Below are positions 6,315 to 11,566 of a stretch of 11,566 nucleotides of DNA, in pieces. The notes under the pieces were generated by a model. It searched no databases and was not told the DNA's origin. It worked only from the letters and a program-made list of their open reading frames with translations. Positions within the stretch are counted from its first letter, which is position 1. Every line of letters begins with the position of its first letter. The stretch is from NCBI GenBank assembly GCA_003152255.1, contig PLZT01000316.1:1-11566 (forward strand), written 5' to 3'. This DNA is from Methylocystaceae bacterium (lineage in GTDB: Bacteria; Pseudomonadota; Alphaproteobacteria; Rhizobiales; Beijerinckiaceae). Made by a program: the position numbers and the translations under genes.

Positions 6315-7564
6315 TGGCGTTTGGCCTTTTTGATCGGGTTTGGGATGGCGCGACGACAACGGGTTCCGGCCCAATCGAATTGACGGGCGTCGCCCCGCTG
6401 GGGTTCAGACCTTTCAATTCAAAGATGAACGTCGGGGATACGACTTATGTTTGCGTCTCGAACCAAGCCCGCACGGAATGGTGCACGGCTCTCGGAACCT
6501 ATACAGCCACGAACGAAATAACGCTCGGGACGATTTTCGACTCGTCGAACGGCGGGGCGGCGGTGTCGTTTTCGCTGGGTCAAAAGGACGTTTATATAGT
6601 CGATCCTGCGGCCGCGCCGGGGATTAGCGGCCCCACGGGCGCGACTGGCCCCACGGGCGCGACTGGCCCCACGGGCGCGACGGGTTCGGCTGGGGCGACG
6701 GGCGCGACGGGTTCGGCTGGGGCCGCCGCTATTCAAATTGGCGTTACGCCCGCAAACGGGACGCCAAAAAGTATTTTATTTACAGACGGCTCCTTTGTGC
6801 AATCCATGCCGGCGTGGTATGATGCTACCAATAATAATTTAGCTATTGGTAGTTCACTTCCAACACTCGGGACTCCTAACTATAACGTAGGATACGGCTA
6901 TAAAGCGTTAAATGCCATTACAAGCGGGGGTGATAATTGCGGAATAGGCGCTTTTGCACTCTCAAAAAATACAAGCGGGGGTTATAATACCGCAATTGGT
7001 GCCCAATCGCTATACGATAATACAATCGGAAATTATAATGTTGGAATAGGATACCTCACATTATATCAAAATATAAGCGGAGTCTATAATTTTGGATTAG
7101 GCACGCAAGCACTCGGATATAACACAAGTGGCAGTTACAATTCAGCAGTAGGCTCCTCCGCACTTCTTAATAACACGACTGGAAGTTACAACGTCGCAAT
7201 TGGAAACGCCTCGGGCGGCGGTATAACAACAGGTTCTAATAATACAATTATCGGATCGGGGGTAACTGGTCTTCCATCTGGGCTTACAGGATCGGTTATA
7301 CTGGCTACCGGCGATGGAACGATCCAATTAGATTATAATAAGACTAATCCGGGGGCTTGGACGTTTCCGACGCCCCCCATTCTTCCGACCTATACCATAG
7401 CGCAACTACTAGCAATCGCTTCGCCGGTCGCGGGGATGCAAGCGTTTGTGTCGGATACCGTTGCTCTAGCAGCGCCAACTTGGCATGGCGCGGTTTCGGG
7501 CGGCGGGTCGGTAACGGTTGCAGCGCCCGTCTTCTATGCGGCCGGCGCTTGGCAATACACGTAA
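6314..7564 (+). CDS. Collagen-like, repeat-bearing phage fibre protein
   Basis: A 416-residue structural fibre, probably trimeric. Residues 1-100 resemble the N-terminal virion-attachment domain found on many phage fibres (FDRVWDGATTTGSGPIELTG, later LGTIFDSSNGGAAVSFSLG and KDVYIVDPA). Residues 106-137 are collagen-like Gly-x-y triplets (GPTGAT three times, then GSAGAT-type). Residues 190-308 are seven tandem 17-residue repeats, consensus YNxAIGxxALxxNTSGx, resembling the heads of trimeric adhesins. The end (PTYTIAQLLAIASPVAGM and WHGAVSGGGS) matches a C-terminal module common in phage fibres. Its ATG shares one base with the portal stop (TAATG), with AGGGG at 6302-6306. The gene lies within the head cluster, so it may decorate the head or portal vertex instead of the tail. 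Confidence 0.8.
   Translation: MAFGLFDRVWDGATTTGSGPIELTGVAPLGFRPFNSKMNVGDTTYVCVSNQARTEWCTALGTYTATNEITLGTIFDSSNGGAAVSFSLGQKDVYIVDPAAAPGISGPTGATGPTGATGPTGATGSAGATGATGSAGAAAIQIGVTPANGTPKSILFTDGSFVQSMPAWYDATNNNLAIGSSLPTLGTPNYNVGYGYKALNAITSGGDNCGIGAFALSKNTSGGYNTAIGAQSLYDNTIGNYNVGIGYLTLYQNISGVYNFGLGTQALGYNTSGSYNSAVGSSALLNNTTGSYNVAIGNASGGGITTGSNNTIIGSGVTGLPSGLTGSVILATGDGTIQLDYNKTNPGAWTFPTPPILPTYTIAQLLAIASPVAGMQAFVSDTVALAAPTWHGAVSGGGSVTVAAPVFYAAGAWQYT
6629..6724 (+). repeat. Collagen-like Gly-x-y coding repeat
   Basis: Three near-perfect 18-base units encode GPTGAT (6629-6682), followed by a 42-base stretch encoding GSAGAT/GAT/GSAGA. The DNA units are almost identical, so copy number could change by slippage or recombination, altering stalk length. 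Confidence 0.85.
6881..7237 (+). repeat. Seven tandem 51-base (17-residue) fibre repeats
   Basis: Units begin at 6881, 6932, 6983, 7034, 7085, 7136 and 7187, each 51 bases, with a degenerate eighth starting at 7238 (NNTIIGSG). The encoded consensus is YNxAIGxxALxxNTSGx. The DNA copies have diverged while protein spacing stays exact, which points to structural constraint and an old duplication. The segment is notably AT-rich compared with the flanking genes. Confidence 0.85.
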
Positions 7565-7577
7565 GGGATAAGGAAAA

Positions 7578-7808
7578 ATGGCTGCTTTCTCGGTGACGAT
7601 CCCCGACGCGGAAATAACTGTTGTAGCTCAAGCGTTATGTTTAGCGGGAGGCTTTGCTATCACAGGAATTGCGGGAACCGATGAGGCTAACGCCCGCCTA
7701 ACAGTCATTAACTTTATCCAGCAAACTGTGGTGAATGTTCTGCAATCGCAAGCAACGGCCGCCGCGTTAGCCGCTGTTACTCCCCCTGCAACTCCTACCG
7801 TGACCTAA
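7578..7808 (+). CDS. Hypothetical phage protein (76 aa)
   Basis: An unrecognised small protein just downstream of the fibre gene, with AAGGA at 7570-7574 close to its ATG. It starts MAAFSVTIPDAEITVVAQAL, has a mildly hydrophobic middle (CLAGGFAITGIAG) and a probable helix (TVINFIQQTVVNVLQSQATA, about 42-61), and ends in a Pro/Thr-rich tail. The helix is amphipathic rather than membrane-spanning. Small proteins of this sort beside fibre genes are often minor virion components, but the sequence alone does not show a role. Codon use is less GC-biased than most of the window, closer to the repeat part of the fibre gene. Confidence 0.6.
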   Translation: MAAFSVTIPDAEITVVAQALCLAGGFAITGIAGTDEANARLTVINFIQQTVVNVLQSQATAAALAAVTPPATPTVT

Positions 7809-7829
7809 AGCGGCGCACAGGGGCGAAAA

Positions 7830-8297
7830 ATGAACCTTGGAGCAATCGGCGGTTTCCCGATCGCGGGGCTCCCGATTGCGGGCGAACTTGTCCCGGTTGT
7901 CCCGGTTGTCCCGACCGCGCCGGTAGGTGGCGGCCCCGGCTTCGTTCTGCAAGGGCCGCTGTCCGAGCGCGAATTGCGCGAGGAAAAGCGCCGGCGCGCG
8001 GCGCTCGATGCTGCGGAGGAAGCCCGGCGCGAGAAGCCTTCCGAAAGCGTGCGGGCTGCTGTCGAGGCCGCTGTCGCCGCGCAAAAGCCAAAGGTTGATG
8101 AACCGGAGCCGGCTCCAACGCCGGCCGCCCCGGTCATCGACTTAAAAGTCAACGCGCCAGCGAAGCCCAAAGCCCCCGCGCCTGAACCTGTCGCCCCGCT
8201 CGGAAAGATCGCAGTCGCGAAGGAACTCCCCGGCGAAGACGCGCCGGACGAAGACGACGACGAAGACGCGATAACCGCGCTCCTGCTTACCCTCTAA
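7830..8297 (+). CDS. Pro/Ala-rich hypothetical phage protein (155 aa)
   Basis: No family recognised. The N-terminus is a short Gly/Pro/hydrophobic repeat (GFPIAGLPIAG, then VPVVPVVPTAPV), a style seen in small phage structural proteins. The middle is a charged helix likely to form a coiled coil (ERELREEKRRRAALDAAEEA, about 46-65, continuing to near residue 90). The rest is Pro/Ala-rich and disordered, ending in an acidic run (DAPDEDDDEDAITALLLTL). AGGGG about nine bases before ATG supports the start. Overall it looks like a flexible, acidic-tailed protein, possibly a head-assembly partner; that is inference from context only. Confidence 0.6.
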   Translation: MNLGAIGGFPIAGLPIAGELVPVVPVVPTAPVGGGPGFVLQGPLSERELREEKRRRAALDAAEEARREKPSESVRAAVEAAVAAQKPKVDEPEPAPTPAAPVIDLKVNAPAKPKAPAPEPVAPLGKIAVAKELPGEDAPDEDDDEDAITALLLTL

Positions 8298-8314
8298 CGA
8301 TCGGACGATCCACG

Positions 8315-8710
8315 ATGGCGCAACTGCGCTCATGCCGCGTGTGCGGCGATTGGCACGATACCTTTGACCCTTGGCCCTCGGCCTGTCGCGGTCACTGGCG
8401 CGAACATACGACAAGCCGCTCGGACCTCCCGGCCCCGGCGATTATCCGCGACGAAATGTCTCCGGTTCGGGGTATGGCGGACGGCGTGACTTATGACAGC
8501 AAGAGCGCGCTGCGGGCCTCGTATCGGGCTCACGGTATGCGCGAAATGGGGAACGATGCGCCTTCGGTCCCGACCGGCCCGGCGCGCGAGAAAATCACTT
8601 GCGACGAAATCGCCCAAGCCGTCGCTAAGGTGAAAGAGGGTTACAAGCCCGAAGTCCCGATCGAGCAAGACACGGGCGATGATCTCGCCTGGGCGGATGC
8701 CGCCGCGTAA
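8315..8710 (+). CDS. Hypothetical protein with N-terminal zinc-ribbon-like motif (131 aa)
   Basis: The first 30 residues carry CRVCGDWH and a later Cys/His group (SACRGHWREH), consistent with a small zinc-binding knuckle. Downstream the segment MADGVTYDSKSALRASYRAH followed by GMREMGND resembles a short module ('x-M-x-D-G-x-x-Y-D-S-K-S ... R-x-x-G-x-x-x-x-G-N-D') that I know from small proteins near phage capsid genes, sometimes called FmdB-like regulatory proteins. The C-terminus is acidic and ends DDLAWADAAA. The function in phage is not established. It lies between the fibre region and the probable scaffold gene and is followed by an 82-base gap. Confidence 0.65.
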   Translation: MAQLRSCRVCGDWHDTFDPWPSACRGHWREHTTSRSDLPAPAIIRDEMSPVRGMADGVTYDSKSALRASYRAHGMREMGNDAPSVPTGPAREKITCDEIAQAVAKVKEGYKPEVPIEQDTGDDLAWADAAA

Positions 8711-8726
8711 AGCGCGAATACCCCTT

Positions 8727-8742
8727 ACCCCTCCATAGGGGT
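8727..8742 (+). terminator. Hairpin in the gap before the scaffold gene
   Basis: A perfect 6-bp stem (ACCCCT / AGGGGT) with loop CCAT is followed by TATTCC. It is the only notable structure in the 82-base gap before the scaffold gene. The weak T-tract makes it a poor terminator; it could be an attenuator, an RNA-processing site or chance. Confidence 0.3.
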
Positions 8743-8792
8743 TATTCCACTCCGCGCCCGATCAGAAGGGCCGCGCAACCTCCCGAGAAAAC

Positions 8793-9899
8793 ATGACTGT
8801 CGAACTTGACGGCGTTTCCGCCGACGCTACCGCTTTGTCTGATGTGGCCCCGGCCGCTCCAGCTGTTCCCGAGCCGGCCCCACAATCCGAGCTCACGACG
8901 CGCGACATTATCCGCGCGGCGGTCGAAAAGCAGAAAGCCGGTGAGGAAAGCCCCGACGCGGCCCCGCGTCCAGACGCGGCGCGGACGGCTGACGGTCGCT
9001 ATACGGCCCCGGCCGCTACGCATGGGGCGGACGGCAAGCCTTTGGCCGCTGGCGCGGCTCCTGCCGTTCCCGCCGCCCCTGTCGATCCTGCTGCGACGCC
9101 CGGCGTAGGTCACAACGGCGGCCCTCCGCTCAACGCGCCGCATTATCTGTCGCCCGAGTCTAAGGCTGCCTGGGCGACGCTGCCAACGCATGTGCAAGCC
9201 GATTTTGTCAGGCGCGAACGCGAGGCCGCCGACGGCTTCAAGCAATATGAGGGCCTCGGCGGCTACGCCAAGCAGGCGAAGGAAAGCGGGACGAACCTCG
9301 CGACGGCGTTCAAAAACTACGCTGAAATGGAAAACGGCCTCGGCCGCGATTTCAACACTGGCATTGAGTCGATTTGCAAATGGTATGGCAAGGACCCGCG
9401 CGCGATGGTCGTCGCCATCGCCACCAAATACGGGCTGATTAAGGGGCAGGCTCCGAGCCTCGCGCCGCTCCCTAAGACGATCGACGAAGACGCGCTAGTG
9501 GAGCGCGCCGCCCAAAGAATTCGCGATGAACACGCTTCGCGTCAGGTCGATGAGTCGTTGTCCACTTTCAAGGCGGACCCGGCAAATCGCTACTACGAAA
9601 ACGTCCGCGAGCACATGGCTTCCCTCATAGAAGCCGGTCACGCGGAATCGCTCAAGGACGCTTACGAAATGGCGTGCTGGGCTCGTCCCGACATTCGCGC
9701 GCTGCTGCTCAAACAAGCTGCGCCGATTCCCTCTCCTAATGCTGCCCCGGCCCTCAAAGCCGCGGCCGCCGCTAAACACGTCCTCGGGGCTCCGCGCGCC
9801 GGTCTCACCCCCGCCGCCAAGCCCCACGACGAAAACGCCTCCATTCGCGACACGATCCGCGCCGCCGTCACGGCGCAACGCGCAGTCGGCCGCGCCTAA
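8793..9899 (+). CDS. Probable capsid scaffolding protein
   Basis: A 368-residue protein directly upstream of the major capsid gene, the usual place for a scaffold, which directs shell assembly and is then removed. It has a Pro/Ala-rich disordered N-terminus, GVGHNGGPPL at about 104-113, a helical core (WATLPTHVQADFVRREREAA onward, about 127-290) and an Ala-rich, disordered C-terminus. A motif is repeated at both ends: TTRDIIRAAVEKQKAG (35-50) and SIRDTIRAAVTAQRAVG (350-366); C-terminal 'SIRD' helices are common in phage proteins of this type. The alternative is a minor head protein. The assignment rests on position, length and composition. Confidence 0.65.
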   Translation: MTVELDGVSADATALSDVAPAAPAVPEPAPQSELTTRDIIRAAVEKQKAGEESPDAAPRPDAARTADGRYTAPAATHGADGKPLAAGAAPAVPAAPVDPAATPGVGHNGGPPLNAPHYLSPESKAAWATLPTHVQADFVRREREAADGFKQYEGLGGYAKQAKESGTNLATAFKNYAEMENGLGRDFNTGIESICKWYGKDPRAMVVAIATKYGLIKGQAPSLAPLPKTIDEDALVERAAQRIRDEHASRQVDESLSTFKADPANRYYENVREHMASLIEAGHAESLKDAYEMACWARPDIRALLLKQAAPIPSPNAAPALKAAAAAKHVLGAPRAGLTPAAKPHDENASIRDTIRAAVTAQRAVGRA

Positions 9900-9914
9900 A
9901 TCCCCTCATTCCGT

Positions 9915-9920
9915 AAGGAA
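9915..9920 (+). promoter_or_regulatory. Strong ribosome binding site of the capsid gene
   Basis: AAGGAA lies eight bases upstream of the ATG at 9929 in an AT-rich context, unlike the coupled starts upstream. It suits a protein needed in hundreds of copies. Confidence 0.75.
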
Positions 9921-9928
9921 AATACATC

Positions 9929-10146
9929 ATGGCTTCCCCTCTCGTCGTATCGGTTGACTGGGGCGATGTGGTCACGACCACCCTAGAAAATCGCTCCAAG
10001 AAGCTCGCCGACAACATCTCCAACAACAACGCGCTGCTCTATCGCCTCCGCACCAAAGGAAAACAGAAGTTTTTCGACGGCGGTCGCGAGATTATGCAGG
10101 AACTCCGTTACGCCCAGAACCAGACGTTCATGTGGTATAGCGGGTT
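9929..10146 (+). CDS. Major capsid protein, exon 1 (residues 1-72 and two bases of codon 73)
   Basis: First part of the shell-forming protein. It begins MASPLVVSVDWGDVVTTTLE and contains NNALLYRLRTKGKQKFFDGG, then RYAQNQTFMWYSG, which matches the start of a widespread phage major capsid family (members read about 'LENR..K.ADN.S.NNALL.RL..KGK....GG' and '..YSGY..L.'). The protein breaks off in the middle of that motif. Read without splicing, the frame goes only eight residues into the insertion (LTSAPLAA) and stops at 10169-10171, giving an 80-residue product far too short for a capsid. The exon ends at T10146, two bases into a codon; the base completing it (Phe) comes from exon 2 at 11015. 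Confidence 0.88.
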
Positions 10147-10759
10147 AACTTCGGCCCCCTTGGCCGCCTAACATCGCCAGATAATAAGGACGGTCCATAT
10201 AGGTTGTTTTCCAAAGGTTGCATGTTCGGCAAAGTGTTTGCGCGTTGCATCTTTCCCTTTTCCCGCCGGCAACGACGGGAATGATGTGGTCTAAAACCAA
10301 GTCATCAGGCGAGTCGCACCATACGCAAGCCGGCCCAAGCCATTCAACCTTTTGCAATCGTGTGAAGTTGGTTCTGTGACGGGCTACGTGCTCCGACTTT
10401 CGCCAGTGGTGATCTTCACCTCGTGGCAATTTCGCGATCATTTCATCCCGGCGAGACGCCCAGCGCTCTTTCATGCGCTCGGACATTCCCGCTTTCGTCT
10501 CAGGCGTATGCGTGAACGATCCCTTTTCAGGCCCATACCTGCGAGGGCGCGCGCGCTTCGTCTCGGCGATCTTCTCAAGAACCTCGGGGGAATGACCTTT
10601 TCCCCAGTAAGGGTTTCGCTCTCCGCTCATGGCCTTGCTTTTGCATTCCGGCGCTCCGCATGATTTCGTTATGCCGCGCTTGATGTGAGAGCCCCGCCTG
10701 TAAAAGACGGTTTTGCAAAACTCGCACGTAAAAAAACGGCCCGTCCTGATTGCTGGCAT
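10145..10759 (-). CDS. HNH homing endonuclease, antisense within the intron
   Basis: A 204-residue endonuclease likely to cut intron-less capsid alleles and so spread the intron. C12, C15, C34 and C39 form an N-terminal zinc finger; NPYWGKGHSPEVLEKIAETK (49-68) and GSFTHTPETKAGMSERM (80-96) are two NUMOD3-like DNA-binding repeats; the HNH domain runs from about 145 to 184, with zinc cysteines C145, C148, C177 and C180, DHIIP (H158), N172 and N181. No catalytic residue is missing. Longer in-frame starts exist (GTG at 10804, ATG at 10798), but I prefer ATG at 10759: GGAG (10765-10768) sits five bases upstream and this start keeps the gene outside core helices P3-P5. The stop TAA (10145-10147) lies across the 5' splice junction. 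The opposite orientation is unusual for phage introns. Confidence 0.9.
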   Translation of the reverse strand: MPAIRTGRFFTCEFCKTVFYRRGSHIKRGITKSCGAPECKSKAMSGERNPYWGKGHSPEVLEKIAETKRARPRRYGPEKGSFTHTPETKAGMSERMKERWASRRDEMIAKLPRGEDHHWRKSEHVARHRTNFTRLQKVEWLGPACVWCDSPDDLVLDHIIPVVAGGKRERCNAQTLCRTCNLWKTTYMDRPYYLAMLGGQGGRS

Positions 10760-11014
10760 TACGGCTCCAAGTGATAATCGGGTGAAGTCGGTGAACATCT
10801 CCACAATAGCAATTCAGGGCTGTGGAGGCAATACCGAGCCAAGCCGCGCATGTAAGAATCTCTAGGGGTTCCCAGGGGCGCGGAAGGTGTAACGACTAGA
10901 GGGTGACGAAAGAATAATCCCTCCACGAGTGCCCGACGCGAAAGCGATGAGATAGTCTGACCTGCATGGCGACATGCAGACGCCCCGGATAAAGAGCCAG
11001 GGCATCGAACAAAG
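10147..11014 (+). ncRNA. Group I intron in the major capsid gene (IA-like)
   Basis: A self-splicing intron of 868 bases, drawn by hand. P1: exon GGGUU (10142-10146) with GGCCC (10153-10157), a U.G pair at the splice site. P3: 10778-10783 / 10931-10936. P4: UCGGU 10788-10792 / ACCGA 10833-10837. P5: CUCCACA 10799-10805 / 10821-10827. P6: GCC 10838-10840 / GGU 10886-10888, with P6a CCGCGC 10844-10849 / 10878-10883. P7: GACUA 10894-10898 / UAGUC 10953-10957. P7.1: GAGGG 10899-10903 / 10919-10923. P8: CGC-GAAA-GCG 10937-10946. P9: CUGCAUG 10962-10968 / 10973-10979, GCGA loop. GGCAAUACCGAGCCAAGCC and ACGACUAGA look like the conserved Q and R elements. The intron ends in G (11014). The P7.1 hairpin favours subgroup IA. 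P2 and P10 were not resolved. Confidence 0.92.
10803..10831 (-). promoter_or_regulatory. Possible promoter for the antisense endonuclease
   Basis: On the minus strand, TTGCCT (10826-10831) and TATTGT (10803-10808) are separated by 17 bases, each matching four of six sigma70 consensus positions. The start of transcription would fall near 10796, about 37 bases before the ATG at 10759. The elements lie inside the P5/J5-4 core sequence, so they may be coincidental. Confidence 0.25.
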
Positions 11015-11566
11015 TGACGAATTCCTGAACGTGTCGCTTAACGACACGATGACGGCGGCCCGCTTCCCGCTCAAGCAGGCGTCCATCGCGGTCACGCTGT
11101 CCGGTTTGGAAGAACTCCAGAACGCCAGCGAAGAGGCCATGATTGACCTCATCGAGGCGCGCGTTGACACTGGCGAGGATACTTTCTGGAACGCCATGTC
11201 TGCCGGCGTCTATTCGGACGGCACGGGCTATGGCGGCAAGCAGATGGGCGGCCTCTCGCTGCTGGTGTCCAAGGTTCCAACCTCGGGCGTCGTCGGCGGC
11301 ATTGATCGGAGCACGCAAGTCTGGTGGCGCAACACCGCCGACAACGCGAACACGGACACGCTGGGCGTCGTCACCTCGACGAATATCCAGGCCTACATGA
11401 ACAAGAACACCATCGCGTTGAAGCGCAACAGCGATGGCGTGAACCTGATCGTGGCGGACTCGAACTATTACACCGCCTATCTGACTTCGCTCCAGGCGAT
11501 TCAGCGCATCACGAACGACGACAAGATGGCCGGCGCTGGCTTCACGGCTCTCGAATATTTCGGCGC
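11015..11566 (+). CDS. Major capsid protein, exon 2 (runs off the window)
   Basis: The continuation of the shell protein. T11015 completes codon 73 (TT+T, Phe) and the frame reads DEFLNVSLNDTMTAARFPLK, then QASIAVTLSGLEELQNASEE, LIEARVDTGEDTFWNAMSAG, GGKQMGGLSLLV, IDRSTQVWWRN and LIVADSNYYTAYLTSLQAIQ before the window ends. These blocks match the core of the same capsid family as exon 1 ('TISGLEELQNSG', 'GG.QLLVA', 'LIVADN.YF', 'LQAIQRIT'). The joined product has 256 complete residues so far; homologues are around 300-350, so a short C-terminal part lies outside. An in-frame ATG at 10974 within the intron could mislead gene callers into a separate downstream gene, but the bases before 11015 are intron. 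Confidence 0.9.

Noticed and set aside
5703..6417. Minus-strand frames of 195 and 223 aa opposite the portal tail
   Set aside because: Shadows of the Gln/Ala-rich coiled-coil coding sequence; Arg/Leu-rich translation and no ribosome binding site.
6629..7237. CRISPR array
   Set aside because: The regular repeats are in-frame protein repeats of a fibre gene with diverged units and no spacers.
10352..10663. Plus-strand frame of 103 aa inside the intron
   Set aside because: It is antisense to the clear HNH endonuclease gene, and its protein shows no motif.
10147..11014. Insertion sequence, transposon or intein as an explanation for the split capsid gene
   Set aside because: No terminal inverted repeats, target duplication or transposase are seen. 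An intein would need an uninterrupted frame and sense-strand splicing motifs, but the frame is closed by stops and the endonuclease is antisense. The group I core accounts for the insertion.
10147..11014. Group II intron
   Set aside because: No GUGYG 5' end, domain V hairpin or reverse transcriptase; the P3-P8 architecture and terminal G fit group I.
10862..11318. Minus-strand frames of 111 and 140 aa over the intron end and exon 2
   Set aside because: They cross the ribozyme core and the conserved capsid exon; no ribosome binding site or domain.

Overview
The window is a GC-rich stretch of a tailed double-stranded DNA phage (free phage or prophage; no integrase, att site or host gene is visible). 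It holds DNA-packaging and head-building genes, nearly all on the + strand and packed with stop/start overlaps. Base composition, codon choice and a GHNGGPPL motif of the kind common in Rhizobiales mobile-element proteins suggest an alphaproteobacterial host; this is inference.

Layout. 1-199: leader without a supported gene. 200-1431: small accessory genes (KTSC-domain protein, a 28-residue single-helix membrane peptide, three unrecognised proteins). 1409-3227: small terminase (HTH DNA recognition) and large terminase (ATPase plus nuclease). 3224-3750: two small unrecognised proteins, one with a cysteine cluster. 3747-6314: an 855-residue portal protein with a long Q-rich coiled-coil tail. 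6314-7564: a fibre protein with a virion-binding-type N-terminus, a collagen-like stalk and seven tandem 17-residue repeats in AT-rich DNA. 7578-8710: three small proteins. 8793-9899: probable scaffolding protein. 9929 to the window end: major capsid protein.

The main result is that the capsid gene is split. Exon 1 (9929-10146) and exon 2 (11015 onward) are separated by an 868-nt insertion in which I can draw a complete group I intron: P1 with a U.G pair at the 5' splice site, P3 to P8 with a P7.1 hairpin (group IA-like), P9 with a GNRA loop, and a terminal G. Joining 10146 to 11015 restores an uninterrupted reading frame through a conserved capsid motif (...WYSGFDEFLNV...). The intron carries an HNH homing endonuclease gene on the opposite strand; its stop codon lies across the exon 1/intron junction and its best start and ribosome binding site lie just outside the catalytic core.

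Together the genes describe genome recognition and translocation (terminases), the entry vertex (portal), a head- or vertex-associated fibre, and shell assembly (scaffold and capsid), with capsid production dependent on self-splicing of a mobile intron.
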